Of a stretch of DNA of 64,000 nucleotides, positions 33,183 through 42,834 are shown one piece after another; positions within the stretch are counted from its first letter, which is position 1, and every line of letters starts with the position of its first letter. The DNA is from Rheinheimera soli (GTDB lineage: Bacteria > Pseudomonadota > Gammaproteobacteria > Enterobacterales > Alteromonadaceae). The notes beneath the pieces are model-generated. The model was not told the origin of the DNA. It saw nothing but the letters and a program-made list of their open reading frames with translations, and did not search any database. The stretch covers positions 1-64,000 of the forward strand of contig NZ_JAJOYU010000021.1 of the NCBI RefSeq assembly GCF_021290985.1. The letters are read 5' to 3'. The position numbers and the translations under genes are program-made.

Positions 33183-34337
33183 ATGCGCTGCGATTTGTTT
33201 TGTTCTGTAGTAGATAACTTTGGTGATATCGGCATTTGCTGGCGTTTAGCCCGGCAACTGCAAAATGAACATCAATGGCAGGTCACCTTGTGGGTTGACG
33301 ATTTAGCCAGCTTTCAGAAAATTTGCCACAGCGTAAACCCAAGTCTTGCCAGTCAGTTGCAACATAATGTACTGGTGCGACATTGGACTGCTGTATTGCC
33401 AGAGCTTACAGCAGCTGACAGACCTGATTTGGTGATTGAAGCTTTAGCCTGCACTATTCCGCCTTCTTATTTACAGTGGATGGCCGCTTTTACTGACAAA
33501 CCTTTGTGGCTAAATCTGGAATACTTGTCGGCTGAAGACTGGGTGCATGGCTGTCATGCCTTGCCATCACCTCATCCACAATTACCTCTGCAAAAGTATT
33601 TCTTTTTCCCGGGTTTTACGGAGCAAACTGGTGGCTTATTAAGAGAGCAGGGGCTGGTTGATTCTTTGATGAAATTATCTGATTCAACAGAGCTACAACA
33701 GCAGTTTTGGCAACAAATTGGTCTGTTAGATGCGATGGATTATCAGCAAAAAATCTCCTTGTTTGCTTATAGTCAGGCTGGAATTCAACCCTGGCTGGAG
33801 CAGCTGGCTGGTGCGACAGAAAAAACCTTACTGTTGGTGCCACAAGGGCAACTGGCGACAGATTTAACCCAACTTTTCTCCGAACTAAAAGCAGGCCGTT
33901 TTGACCATAAGTCGTTAAGTATCCGCATTTTAGAATTTATGCCGCAGCCTAAGTATGACCAGCTATTGGCCTGCTGTGATATCAATTTTGTCCGGGGGGA
34001 AGACTCTGTGATCAGAGCTCATTGGGCGGGCAAGCCTTTTATCTGGCAAATTTACCGACAGGAAGAGCAGGCGCATTTAATCAAACTGCAGGCCTTTTTA
34101 GACAAGTATTTGCAGCATGCAACGGATGAACAAAAAGCTTGTCTAGAGAAACTGCATATGGCCTGGAATCTGGAGCAGGGTATCAGTGCAGAATTCGCAA
34201 TATTGAGTAATTTTAGTGAACAAATTCAATCGCATAACAAAAAGTGGCAGGAATATTTAATTCAGCAGCAAGATCTTGCCAGCAACCTCGTGCGTTTTGC
34301 TGAAAATAAACTTATAATGTCGCGCAATTTTTCCTAA
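33183..34337 (+). CDS. earP: EF-P arginine rhamnosyltransferase EarP
   Basis: 384 residues of the EarP family (GT104, GT-B fold). It transfers L-rhamnose from dTDP-rhamnose to a conserved arginine of EF-P, switching on its anti-stalling action at polyproline. The N-terminal motif VVDNFGDIGICWRLARQL carries two conserved Asp (D11, D15), matching the catalytic region in studied homologues, and the C-terminal RGEDSVIRAHWAGKPFIWQIY matches the nucleotide-sugar-binding loop. It stands 18-21 bases upstream of its substrate gene efp, the usual arrangement. Confidence 0.96.
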   Translation: MRCDLFCSVVDNFGDIGICWRLARQLQNEHQWQVTLWVDDLASFQKICHSVNPSLASQLQHNVLVRHWTAVLPELTAADRPDLVIEALACTIPPSYLQWMAAFTDKPLWLNLEYLSAEDWVHGCHALPSPHPQLPLQKYFFFPGFTEQTGGLLREQGLVDSLMKLSDSTELQQQFWQQIGLLDAMDYQQKISLFAYSQAGIQPWLEQLAGATEKTLLLVPQGQLATDLTQLFSELKAGRFDHKSLSIRILEFMPQPKYDQLLACCDINFVRGEDSVIRAHWAGKPFIWQIYRQEEQAHLIKLQAFLDKYLQHATDEQKACLEKLHMAWNLEQGISAEFAILSNFSEQIQSHNKKWQEYLIQQQDLASNLVRFAENKLIMSRNFS

Positions 34338-34358
34338 CAAGAAGATATTTCAATTATG

Positions 34359-34916
34359 ATGAAGACTGCTCAAGAAGTACGCGCTGGCCAGGTGATCATG
34401 GTCAACAACGAGCCAATGGTTGTTCAGAAAGCTGAATTCAACAAATCTGGCCGTAATGCTGCTGTTGTAAAAATGAAAATGAAAGGTCTGTTAACTGGTG
34501 GCGGTCTTGAGACTGTTTACCGTGCTGACGACAAGTTTGAACAAGTCATGTTAGACACTAAAGAAGTGACTTATTCATACTACGCAGACCCAATGTATGT
34601 ATTTATGGATGCTGAGTACAACCAGTACGAAATCGAAGCAGACAACATGACTGACGCGCTGAAATATCTGGTTCCGGATATGCAGTGTTCAGTCGTATTC
34701 TACGGCGAGCGCGCTATCTCTGTTGACTTACCTCCATTCGTTGTACGTGAAGTGGTTTACTCTGAACCAGCTGCCCGTGGCGACACTTCAGGTAAAGTCA
34801 TGAAGCCAGCTAAGCTGGACACAGGTTTCGAGTTAATGGTTCCTGCTTTCGTTGAAATCGGCGACAAGATTGAAATCGATACCCGTACTGACGAATACCG
34901 CAGCCGCGCTAAGTAA
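34359..34916 (+). CDS. efp: Translation elongation factor P (rhamnosylated type)
   Basis: I take the second of two adjacent ATGs (34359), which gives 185 residues and places the modified arginine at position 32 in N-K-S-G-R-N-A, as in Pseudomonas and Shewanella EF-P. The N-terminal KOW-like domain and two OB domains are complete ([51 protein letters not shown]). The Arg (not Lys) at the loop tip agrees with EarP rather than EpmABC modification. EF-P promotes peptide bonds at consecutive prolines. Confidence 0.97.
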   Translation: MKTAQEVRAGQVIMVNNEPMVVQKAEFNKSGRNAAVVKMKMKGLLTGGGLETVYRADDKFEQVMLDTKEVTYSYYADPMYVFMDAEYNQYEIEADNMTDALKYLVPDMQCSVVFYGERAISVDLPPFVVREVVYSEPAARGDTSGKVMKPAKLDTGFELMVPAFVEIGDKIEIDTRTDEYRSRAK

Positions 34917-34932
34917 TTAGCCCGTTGCCGGC

Positions 34933-34986
34933 CAAGGGGTCAGAGCCATTGAGATGCGAATAGCGGATCAATGACTCTGACCCCTT
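34933..34986. terminator. Long inverted repeat (GGGGTCAGAG element) after efp
   Basis: AAGGGGTCAGAG and CTCTGACCCCTT make a 12-bp stem, extended after a mismatch by ATTGA/TCAAT, around an about 20-base loop and followed by TGTTTTTG. It may serve as a terminator, but the GGGGTCAGAG arms also resemble dispersed mobile repeats found widely in Gammaproteobacteria. Confidence 0.7.
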
Positions 34987-35036
34987 TGTTTTTGTGCCGT
35001 TATTTTTCTGACCCACTTCTTTTTTAAGGAATTCTG

Positions 35037-35549
35037 ATGAGCATTATTTCAACCCGCATTGATGGCCTTGAACTGCGTTTAGCGACAGAAGCTGATGTAC
35101 CCGCTATTTTAAGTTTTATTGAGCAACTGGCCGACTATGAAAAATTGTCAGAGCAGGTGGTAGCGACTGAGCAAAAACTGCGGGACACTTTATTTGCTGA
35201 CAAAGCCTATGCCGAAGTAGTGCTGGCGAATTATCAGGGCAAAGATGTAGGTTTTGCATTGTTTTTCCATAACTACTCGACCTTTTTAGCCAAGCCTGGA
35301 ATTTATCTGGAAGACTTATTTGTTGAGCCTGCTTGCCGTGGTGTGGGCGTCGGTAAAGCCTTGATCACTTATCTGGCGAAGCTGGCGGTAGAGCGTGATT
35401 GTGGCCGTCTGGAATGGTCTGTTTTGGACTGGAATCAGCCCGCTATCGATTTCTATCAGTCGTTAGGTGCTGTGATGCTGCACGACTGGCGCATTAACAG
35501 GGTGACTGGTGCTACTTTAACGCAGATGGCAGGGCTTTTCCCGGCTTGA
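35037..35549 (+). CDS. GNAT-family N-acetyltransferase
   Basis: 170 residues. The GNAT core is clear: motif A EDLFVEPACRGVGVGKALI (acetyl-CoA pyrophosphate loop) and motif B DWNQPAIDFYQSLGA, with the IEQLADYEKL helix at the N-terminus. The pattern is closest to diamine/thialysine (spermidine) acetyltransferase-like proteins, so a polyamine or amine substrate is plausible. AAGGAATTCTG precedes the ATG. Convergent with namZ. Confidence 0.9.
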   Translation: MSIISTRIDGLELRLATEADVPAILSFIEQLADYEKLSEQVVATEQKLRDTLFADKAYAEVVLANYQGKDVGFALFFHNYSTFLAKPGIYLEDLFVEPACRGVGVGKALITYLAKLAVERDCGRLEWSVLDWNQPAIDFYQSLGAVMLHDWRINRVTGATLTQMAGLFPA

Positions 35550-35550
35550 A

Positions 35551-36726
35551 TTAAAGCTGATGATCCGGATAAAGCAGATAAGGCTGGCGTTGTTGCCTGA
35601 ACTTGATTAACTCACTCTGCCAGCTTTGGCGAATTTGCGTTTCTGTCCAGCCTTGTTCTATCTGTTGCCTGAGCTTACTGGTGCCAGAGAGTTTGTCCAT
35701 AAAGTCCGGCGAATTAAACAGCTTCAGGTTATGTTTAGCAAAAAGTCTCTGAGCCTGAATTAAGTAACTTAAATCCAGACCTCCTGCTTTTACTTCACGT
35801 AAATCCAGCCCCAAAACCAGCTGGTTTTTCAGTGGTGGATTAAGTGCAGCACCAGCTTTTGATACAGGGCTAAAGGCAAAACTACCTAAAGGTGGATTGG
35901 TGTGCCCCAGCACCTGAAACGGAAAGTCAGTACCCCGGCCGATACTTAAAGGTGTGGCTTCAAAAAATCCTAAAGACGGATACAAAGCCACGGCCTGAGC
36001 ATTCGGCAGATTCGGACTTGGCCGCACTGGCAATTCATAAGGCATATGCCGCTGATAGTTTTTTATTGGCAACACATAGAGCTTTAATTGTTCAGCCTTA
36101 TGAATCCAGCTTTCGCCTTTGATCATCAAAGCCAGCTCGCCCAGCGTCATACCATGCAAAAGTGGGATAGGGTGCAAGCCAACAAAAGACTGGTAGTTTT
36201 TTTCAAGCACTGGGCCGTCGACATAAGTGCCATTCGGGTTGGGCCTGTCGAGCACTAAGAGCGGAATATTCTGCTCTGCTGCAGCTTCCATCACATAATG
36301 CAAAGTGGATAAATAGGTGTAGTAGCGCACGCCCACATCCTGCAAATCAAAGATCAGCAGCTCTATATCCTGCAGTGCTTCAGCCGTAGGTTTTTTGCTT
36401 TTGCCATATAACGACAGCACTGCGACACCAGTGTCTGGATCTATGCTGTTATCCACTTTTGCACCAGCATCTGCTGTGCCACGAAAACCATGTTCGGGTG
36501 AGAAGATCTTGTTTACCTGAAGGCCTTGCTGTAATAACAGCTCAAGCAGATGAGTATCGCCCACAAGCGAGCTTTGGTTTACCACCAGGCCTATGCGTTT
36601 AGAGGACAGCTCAACAGGGGATGAGCCGGGCGCTATAGCCAACCTGCTAGCACCAGTTTGTAGTTCTTCGTGTTGAGCAAAACTGGTCGTCGCGAAACAG
36701 ATCATCAACAAAATGAAAGCACGCAT
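35551..36726 (-). CDS. namZ: Exo-beta-N-acetylmuramidase NamZ (DUF1343)
   Basis: 391 residues with a signal peptide (about 1-17). DUF1343 pattern: KRIGLVVNQSSLV, FSPEHGFRGTADAGAKVD, DLQDVGVRYYTYLSTLHYVMEAA, LDRPNPNG. NamZ enzymes remove terminal N-acetylmuramic acid from peptidoglycan fragments. The start overlaps the symporter stop by one base, forming a two-gene operon in which released amino sugars could be imported by that symporter. Periplasmic or exported location follows from the signal peptide. Confidence 0.9.
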   Translation of the reverse strand: MRAFILLMICFATTSFAQHEELQTGASRLAIAPGSSPVELSSKRIGLVVNQSSLVGDTHLLELLLQQGLQVNKIFSPEHGFRGTADAGAKVDNSIDPDTGVAVLSLYGKSKKPTAEALQDIELLIFDLQDVGVRYYTYLSTLHYVMEAAAEQNIPLLVLDRPNPNGTYVDGPVLEKNYQSFVGLHPIPLLHGMTLGELALMIKGESWIHKAEQLKLYVLPIKNYQRHMPYELPVRPSPNLPNAQAVALYPSLGFFEATPLSIGRGTDFPFQVLGHTNPPLGSFAFSPVSKAGAALNPPLKNQLVLGLDLREVKAGGLDLSYLIQAQRLFAKHNLKLFNSPDFMDKLSGTSKLRQQIEQGWTETQIRQSWQSELIKFRQQRQPYLLYPDHQL

Positions 36727-38315
36727 CAGGCTGGCACTCCATTGAGTTCTGTTCGTGCCACAACGTCACTGTTTTTCCCCAACTGACAAATGCCAAAAGA
36801 GCAGGCAAAACCTATACAAAGCTGCCAGCTAAAGGCTAAATCAAACTGCCAGTAGGCAGGTAAATAATAAGTTTGAATATAAGGTTGCATCAGCAAGGTG
36901 ATGACAAAACCAGCTATTAAAGCGGCCAATACGGATGCAGGGCTACCTCGCTGACTAAAGAGCGCACTGGCATAAACCCCAAGTAAACCACTGTAGCTAA
37001 ATACCATCACCCCTAAAGCAAAGGTTAGTAATGGCATATCGCTGCTTTGTTGCCAGTAAAAACACAGCATCGCCATCAGCGACAAGGCAGTAGCACAGAG
37101 CAACATAGACCAGCGCGCTGCGGCAAGATAATGCTGTTCTGGTTTCTCTGAGCGCTGTTGCTGCCAGGGTTTGTATAAATCCTGAATAATCACAGAAGCC
37201 ATAGAATTTAAACCCGATGTTAGAGTAGATACGGCTGCGGCTATTACACCTACAGTCACTAATCCGCGTAAGCCAGCAGGCATTTCATGCAAAACGTAAT
37301 ACATAAATACAGTGATATTTTCGCCACTGAACTGACTGCTTTGCATCGTAGCGCCAGAACCAGCCATCAGATCAGGTCTTTGGTAAAAGATATGCAGTAA
37401 AAAACCAATCACTATAAACACTAACGTGACAGGCACCACTAAAATCACAGACCAGATGATAGCTAAAGACCCCTGGCGGGCATTTTTACAGGTTAAAGCA
37501 CGTTGGGTCAGATCCTGATCCAAACCAAAAGAGGCGATGTAAAGCAAAAACAAGCCGGTGACACTGGAGTAGAGCGTAAAAGCACTGGCCGAACTGAAAT
37601 CCCAGCTGGTGTCGATCAGCAGCAGTTTACTGGCAGCGTTTTCAGGCGGATGTTCTAAGGCCTGCCAGACCGTTGCAAAGTCGGCCGGAATCGACTGCCA
37701 TAAATACAGCATCACCAACACTGCGGCGCCAACATAAACAAAGCACTGAAAAGCATCGCCATAAATCACTGATTTAATGCCACCAAAAATCGAATACAGC
37801 AGCGCAACCAGACAAAGCAGGGCGATAGACCAGATCACATGAAGCAAGGCTATATCGGTAAATAAGATCATCGACACCGCTATAGCCGCCATATAAAGCC
37901 TGGCACCATTGGCGAAAATCCGGCCAAATAAATACATGAAGCCTGCTTGTTTTTTCGCTTTGCTGCCAAAACGTAATTCAAGCAGTTCGTAGACAGTGCT
38001 GACTTTGTAACGGTAAAACCGCGGAATTAAGAAGTAGCCGACAAAAAAAGCCGCCATCAAAGCGCCTATAGTGCTGGCAAGGTAGGTCAGATTGCTGCGG
38101 TAGCCAATATCAGGGCCACCTAAAAACGTAGCGGCAGATTGCGCTGTCGCCAATACAGAAATGGCTGCCAGCCAGGTGGGCATGCTATTACTGCCGATAA
38201 AATATTCCTGACTGTTGTTCGCACCACTGCGGTTAATCCACCAGCCGGTCAGGGCCAACAGCACAAAGTAAACTACAAACATCAGCCAGTCTAAAGGTGA
38301 AAAAATGGACGTCAT
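36726..38315 (-). CDS. Sodium:solute symporter (SSS family), likely amino-sugar type
   Basis: 529 residues, about 13 membrane helices. SSS signature elements: WINRSGANNSQEYFIGSNSMPTW at the start and GLNSMASVIIQDLY in the family signature region, as in SglT/NanT-like sodium:sugar symporters. AGAGGA precedes the ATG. Coupled with namZ downstream, which suggests uptake of N-acetylmuramic acid or related cell-wall sugars driven by the sodium gradient; this is inference from context. Confidence 0.9.
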   Translation of the reverse strand: MTSIFSPLDWLMFVVYFVLLALTGWWINRSGANNSQEYFIGSNSMPTWLAAISVLATAQSAATFLGGPDIGYRSNLTYLASTIGALMAAFFVGYFLIPRFYRYKVSTVYELLELRFGSKAKKQAGFMYLFGRIFANGARLYMAAIAVSMILFTDIALLHVIWSIALLCLVALLYSIFGGIKSVIYGDAFQCFVYVGAAVLVMLYLWQSIPADFATVWQALEHPPENAASKLLLIDTSWDFSSASAFTLYSSVTGLFLLYIASFGLDQDLTQRALTCKNARQGSLAIIWSVILVVPVTLVFIVIGFLLHIFYQRPDLMAGSGATMQSSQFSGENITVFMYYVLHEMPAGLRGLVTVGVIAAAVSTLTSGLNSMASVIIQDLYKPWQQQRSEKPEQHYLAAARWSMLLCATALSLMAMLCFYWQQSSDMPLLTFALGVMVFSYSGLLGVYASALFSQRGSPASVLAALIAGFVITLLMQPYIQTYYLPAYWQFDLAFSWQLCIGFACSFGICQLGKNSDVVARTELNGVPA

Positions 38316-38487
38316 TGTTCCTCTGCTGGCTCTGTTGGCCAGTTCATTTAGTTAAGCTGTCATTGAAGCTTATTCAAAATCGCTTGGCAAGCGCTGAATT
38401 CAGCGGAAACTATTGTTTAAATTCTGCTCTTTTTTACAGAATTCGCTTTTTGTTTCAGCTCTGATTCTGGCATACTAGTCATGCTTT

Positions 38488-38501
38488 TGTAATCGGTTAC
38501 A
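38488..38501 (-). promoter_or_regulatory. Palindromic operator TGTAATCGGTTACA
   Basis: Arms TGTAA/TTACA around TCGG, about 175 bases before the symporter start on the minus strand and just upstream of the candidate RNA on the plus strand. It resembles LacI- or GntR-type operators. Target could be either unit. Confidence 0.55.
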
Positions 38502-38559
38502 TTGTTAATGTGAACTTGACAGATGGTGAACAGACGAACATCCGTTGCTGTTTGCCCTT

Positions 38560-38757
38560 GCGTTCTGACAGAGCTACTTTCAGGCTGCTCTGCATTGTTT
38601 TAGTCCGGGTGCGACCGGGCTAAATAGTTCGTAGCTAAAATGGATTTGAGTTGCGAAAAATTGGGTGTATACCCGCATTCTTGATGAATGTCCTGAAACA
38701 GCAGAACCCTCCTCCCATTGGGTTTGCGAGGCCAGTCTTACGGACTGGCCTTTTTTT
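38560..38757 (+). ncRNA. Candidate structured small RNA with C-rich loop
   Basis: A chain of hairpins in an otherwise gene-free 580-base gap: CAGAGC/GCTCTG (38569-38592), TTTAG-TCCGG/CCGGG-CTAAA (38599-38624), GCATTC/GAATGT (near 38670-38690), AACCC/GGGTT (38705-38724) presenting TCCTCCCATT in its loop, then a strong terminator. A loop rich in CCTCC/CCC is complementary to Shine-Dalgarno sequences, as in known base-pairing RNAs. The promoter is not certain: TTGACA at 38516 has no clear -10. It could instead be a long 5' leader of another unit, but the terminator stands 140 bases before the chemoreceptor gene. Confidence 0.55.
38730..38757 (+). terminator. Strong Rho-independent terminator
   Basis: GGCCAGTC/GACTGGCC stem with a five-base loop followed by seven T. 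No protein gene precedes it on this strand within 3 kb, so it must end a non-coding transcript. Confidence 0.92.
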
Positions 38758-38898
38758 ATAAGCGCCCTATGCCTGACGTTTACCCAAAATAGGTTAGCCT
38801 GCGAAATATAAATCTACAGGCTAGACTAATTTATTACGTAATACTTTGATCTGGGTCGCCTTTAGATCAGGTAGCTAAAAAACCACTAAGGAATCTTT

Positions 38899-40821
38899 AT
38901 GTCGGTACAACGCAAATTTATGTTAACACTCACTGGCCTGGTTTTACTGGCCATGCTGGGATCCATAGTGGTTATTTCATTCAGCAAATATCAGGAAATT
39001 GAAACCGGGGTAAATACGGATAAAGACAGATTAAACCGTGAAATCACTAATATTTTAACTATTACAGACAGTTTACTGGGCCAGCAGGTGCAAAGCAGCA
39101 TGAAGCTGTTAAGCCAGCGTATTACCGCCTTGGGCAGTGTTTCACAGGGGCCGCAGTTGTCTTTTGGTCAGCAACAAGTGCCTGATTTATTGCTTGGCAC
39201 TTCAGCTCAGGGCAATAAATATCAGTTAGTGGATGATCTGACCAGTATTATGGGCGGCACCGCCACTATTTTTAGCCGCACCGGTGATGATTTTGTCCGG
39301 ATCTCCACTAATGTAATCACTGACACAGGTCGGGCTACTGGTACTTTATTGGCACCTACCGGAGCCGCTATGGCGGCTATCCGTCAGGGCAAAGCCTTTT
39401 ATGGTTCTGTTGATATTTTAGGTAATCCTTTTGTGACAGGTTACGAACCACTTAGCAATGCGCAGGGAGAGGTGGTTGGCATCAGCTATGTTGGCTACAA
39501 GGCTGATTTAGAATCTTTACGCCAGCTATTGGCTTCAAGCCGTTTATTGAGCTCAGGCTTTGTTGCTTTGCTCGACAGAAATGGTGCCATTCGTGCTCAG
39601 TCCAGCCATATCAAGCCAGAGGAACTGGAACAGATCCTGAAAACTAAAAACCCGGACTGGACTATCCACACCGAAGCTTTTGCGCCATGGGGTTATCAGA
39701 TTGTGTCGGCCTATTCCAACACAGAATTGAGTGCTGCTGTACGCGACAATGTGATAAAAAATTCGGCTGCTATAGCAGTGGGCGCAGCTATTTTATTATT
39801 GGTGGTGTACTGGTTAACCCATAGCATAGTTGTGACAAGAGTGAACGATACCATCAGAGCCATTAAAGCTATTACTGAAGGTGAGGGCGATTTGACACGA
39901 CGCTTCTCCAATTACAGCAGTGACGAATTTGGTGAAATGGCCCGTTGTTTCGACCAGTTGCTTGAACAATTGCGCTTAACCATAGTGGAGCTTGGCTCTA
40001 TGACGAATGGTTTGGTGCAGGCTTCGGTGGAATTGGCGCAAGTGGCTGAAGAATCGAGTGCTGAAGTTGAGAAACAGACCTGTGATATTGAAGTGACAGC
40101 CTCTTCTATTCATGAACTTGCGACAACAGCTTCAGTTGTTGCACACAATGCAGAGCAGGCAGAACAAGCCAGTGTTGAAGCTTCTCGTCTGACTCAGGGC
40201 GCGATGAAAACTCTGGATGCAGCAGTTAAAAATGCCGCTCAGCAGTTACTGGACTCCCAGCAGTCTCAGCGTTCAATAGCCAGCTTATCTGCATCAAGTG
40301 CCGAAATAGGTAAAGTGCTGGAGGTGATCAATACCATAGCTGAACAAACTAACCTGCTGGCATTAAATGCGGCTATTGAAGCGGCCAGAGCCGGTGAACA
40401 AGGCCGTGGTTTTAGTGTGGTTGCCGATGAAGTTCGTTTATTAGCGGGTCGTACTCAGTCCTCTACAGGTGAAATCAAGCGGATGATTGAACAGCTGCAG
40501 CAAGGAGTAAACGAGGTGCAAAGGTTAAACTCGACGGCACAAGCGACGGTAAAAGATAACGAAGTAAAAGCCAGTGAGGCCAGCCACGCTATGGATTTAG
40601 TGCTTAAAGCCATAGAAGAAATTAATCATCTGAACGCGCAAATCAGCTCCGCTGCTGCAGAACAACGTGATGTTGCTGACGGTGTTAACCAGAAAACCAA
40701 CCATATCCATTCAGCGGCGCAGCAAAATGCTGTGCACAGCTCGACCACCAAGGATTCCAGTCGGGGATTAAAACATATAGCGGAAAACTTCAGCGCTGTG
40801 TTATCGAAGTTTAAAGTCTAA
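38899..40821 (+). CDS. Methyl-accepting chemotaxis protein (Cache sensor)
   Basis: 640 residues. Membrane helices at about 8-27 and 286-306 enclose a periplasmic region with a Cache_3/Cache_2-like fusion domain ([37 protein letters not shown]). A HAMP domain follows, then the signalling hairpin with tip [32 protein letters not shown] and methylation helices. It should sense a small organic ligand and steer CheA. AAGGAAT precedes the ATG. No chemotaxis partners nearby, and no C-terminal pentapeptide tether. Confidence 0.95.
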   Translation: MSVQRKFMLTLTGLVLLAMLGSIVVISFSKYQEIETGVNTDKDRLNREITNILTITDSLLGQQVQSSMKLLSQRITALGSVSQGPQLSFGQQQVPDLLLGTSAQGNKYQLVDDLTSIMGGTATIFSRTGDDFVRISTNVITDTGRATGTLLAPTGAAMAAIRQGKAFYGSVDILGNPFVTGYEPLSNAQGEVVGISYVGYKADLESLRQLLASSRLLSSGFVALLDRNGAIRAQSSHIKPEELEQILKTKNPDWTIHTEAFAPWGYQIVSAYSNTELSAAVRDNVIKNSAAIAVGAAILLLVVYWLTHSIVVTRVNDTIRAIKAITEGEGDLTRRFSNYSSDEFGEMARCFDQLLEQLRLTIVELGSMTNGLVQASVELAQVAEESSAEVEKQTCDIEVTASSIHELATTASVVAHNAEQAEQASVEASRLTQGAMKTLDAAVKNAAQQLLDSQQSQRSIASLSASSAEIGKVLEVINTIAEQTNLLALNAAIEAARAGEQGRGFSVVADEVRLLAGRTQSSTGEIKRMIEQLQQGVNEVQRLNSTAQATVKDNEVKASEASHAMDLVLKAIEEINHLNAQISSAAAEQRDVADGVNQKTNHIHSAAQQNAVHSSTTKDSSRGLKHIAENFSAVLSKFKV

Positions 40822-40841
40822 AAAGTGTAAAAGCAGTAAGG

Positions 40842-40875
40842 AAGGGCGTCAGAAAAAACTGATGCCCTTTTTTTG
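40842..40875 (+). terminator. Terminator after the chemoreceptor gene
   Basis: AAGGGCGTCAG/CTGATGCCCTT stem (one G-T pair), loop of six A, then a T run. Confidence 0.9.
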
Positions 40876-40886
40876 TCACGTCAGCG

Positions 40887-41258
40887 TTATTTCACCAGGG
40901 TGGTCGCATTTTTCAGATACAGAGCACCTTGCTGCTGCACTGTGGTGGTGTCCATTTTTTCAGACGCAATATGCACTTCTTCCAGCACTACTTTGAGCTG
41001 TGCCGTTTCCTGATGGATTTTTTCCAGCGCCACTTCCATGCTGTAGGTGAGCTGATGAATTTCCGCCATAGCTTCAGGCGTAAGCTGAGCAGACTGTAAC
41101 TGAGCAAAGCGTTGATTGGCTTCTTTAAAGTTAACCACGGCTTCGGCCAGAGTTTTGGCTTCTTTGCCTTTAAAATGATCCGGGCGATCAGAGGCCATAG
41201 CGGTAAAAGAGCTGGCGACTAACACAAAACAACCTACGACCAATGCAGAACTTTTCAT
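40887..41258 (-). CDS. Small periplasmic helical protein (DUF6746-like)
   Basis: 123 residues from the ATG at 41258, with GGAG seven bases before it; an ATG four codons earlier is less likely. Signal peptide about 1-22 (ending AMA). The mature part starts DRPDHFKGKEAKTLAEAVVNF and is almost wholly helical, with a long run of E/Q/K heptads suggesting a coiled coil. It resembles DUF6746 proteins, of unknown function. Convergent with the chemoreceptor gene. Confidence 0.75.
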   Translation of the reverse strand: MKSSALVVGCFVLVASSFTAMASDRPDHFKGKEAKTLAEAVVNFKEANQRFAQLQSAQLTPEAMAEIHQLTYSMEVALEKIHQETAQLKVVLEEVHIASEKMDTTTVQQQGALYLKNATTLVK

Positions 41259-41342
41259 CACACACTCCATTAATTACACTTAGATGAGAATAGTTATCAA
41301 GAAGGTTATCATGAAGTAAAGCACTAAACCAGCCGCATGAGT

Positions 41343-42821
41343 CTATTGCAGACTATTTTTGTCCTGTTGTCTGGTGATCCATTCAATCAAGCTATCCAGC
41401 ACATCGCGTCCACGGCCTGACTTGGGATCGTTGATAAAACTGGCAACGACCCAGGTGCGGCCACTTTGGTCGGTGACAAAACCAGCCAGAGCCACCACAT
41501 TACGTAAAGTCCCGGTTTTTAATCGTGCTTTGCCTTGGGTCTGAGGCTGAGTAAAACGCCGTTTTAAAGTACCGTCGACGCCAGCAAGCGGCATACTGGC
41601 GATCAATTCCGGCTGATAACGGGCTTGGTAAGCATGCTGCAGCAGGGCGGTCATCAACTGCGGGCTGATACGCTCGGATCGGGATAAACCAGAGCCGTTC
41701 TCTACTATCAGGCTGCTGTGATCCAGACCTAAGCTGCTGATAAAACTTCGGATCTGTAACTCAGAACTCTGCGCGGTAAGCTGAGTTCCTACTGCACCTT
41801 GTTGTGCCCCTAAGGTTAAATACAGCTGGCGGGTGACGGCATTGTCTGAGCTTTTATTGATATCACGCAGCACCTCCGCCAAAGTGCGGCTTTGATGTTC
41901 GGCCAGCAGTACAGTGGCTTCCGCTGCGTTTTGCTCCAGTACCGGAACTTCTTTTTGTCCTGAGATCTGTTGCCACAGTTGCTGAACCACTAATCTGCTG
42001 AAATCCACTCTGTTGATCAGCTGCAAATAATCACGCTTTTGGCAGTTTTTTGGAAACTCGCCCTGCAACACCAGTTGCACATTATCCGGCTGGCGCTTAA
42101 AGGCCAACTGGTGTGGGTGCGGATACCACTCTGCGCAGGGCATATCTGTTAACTGAACCTGAGTTGTGACCAGTTCAAGGCCATGCAGTGAAGGATAAAA
42201 TTGCCCTGAAATACTATCTGCAGTGGACTGCAGCCTGATACCTAGCATATTGCGCTGTAAAAACAAGGCGTCTGGCAGCAGGTTGTAATATTCGCGTGGG
42301 GTTTCATCAAAAGGTAAAGCGGTCAGCTCAGGCCGGGCCGGATTAAACCAGCTTCGGTCGATCTGAATGGCGGGCACCTGACGTATGCCCTGATCATGCG
42401 CCTGTTGCAGCAAATACCACAGCTGTTGCAGCGTAAAATCCATATCAGCTACGCCTTTAAGCACTAAAGGGTGCTGCATCTTTGTTTGCGCTTGTTCATA
42501 GGCCAGCAACTGAGTTTTACCTCTGTAAGCCGGGCCCAATTGTTCCAATGCAGCGATACTGGTCAGCAGCTTCATGGTTGAAGCGGGTTGCATGGATTTT
42601 TCGGCCTGATAGCTAACTTTTTCTGCAGCATTGTCCAGCGGATAGGCCACAAAGGCGAGGGCATCAGCAGGTAGCTTGGCCTGCTGCAATTGTGCTGATA
42701 ACTGACTGAGCAGTTGGTGTTGCCCGGTGTGCAGCTTTTTATCGGGATATAGACTGCTGCAGGCAGCAATGGATAATACAAAGGCCAGCAGGAGCACAGA
42801 TTTAAATAACGACGACAGCAT
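41343..42821 (-). CDS. dacB: D-alanyl-D-alanine carboxypeptidase/endopeptidase (PBP4 type)
   Basis: 492 residues, peptidase S13. N-terminal lipobox-like IAAC (Cys21) suggests a lipoprotein. Penicillin-binding motifs are present in order: S81-T-M-K84 (SxxK), S-S-D-N (SxN region KSSDNAVTRQ), and K-T-G in RLKTGTL. The large insert between SxxK and SxN is typical of PBP4. It trims D-Ala and cuts peptide cross-links in the periplasm. ddpX lies 13 bases upstream on the same strand, making a wall-turnover pair. Confidence 0.93.
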   Translation of the reverse strand: MLSSLFKSVLLLAFVLSIAACSSLYPDKKLHTGQHQLLSQLSAQLQQAKLPADALAFVAYPLDNAAEKVSYQAEKSMQPASTMKLLTSIAALEQLGPAYRGKTQLLAYEQAQTKMQHPLVLKGVADMDFTLQQLWYLLQQAHDQGIRQVPAIQIDRSWFNPARPELTALPFDETPREYYNLLPDALFLQRNMLGIRLQSTADSISGQFYPSLHGLELVTTQVQLTDMPCAEWYPHPHQLAFKRQPDNVQLVLQGEFPKNCQKRDYLQLINRVDFSRLVVQQLWQQISGQKEVPVLEQNAAEATVLLAEHQSRTLAEVLRDINKSSDNAVTRQLYLTLGAQQGAVGTQLTAQSSELQIRSFISSLGLDHSSLIVENGSGLSRSERISPQLMTALLQHAYQARYQPELIASMPLAGVDGTLKRRFTQPQTQGKARLKTGTLRNVVALAGFVTDQSGRTWVVASFINDPKSGRGRDVLDSLIEWITRQQDKNSLQ

Positions 42822-42834
42822 TACAGTTCCTCGG

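Noticed and set aside
38516-38521. TTGACA as the -35 of the candidate RNA
   Set aside because: No acceptable -10 at 16-18 bases downstream.
38560-38757. 6S RNA, tmRNA, or c-di-GMP/TPP riboswitch
   Set aside because: None of the conserved core sequences I know for these RNAs could be found; kept only as an unclassified RNA candidate.
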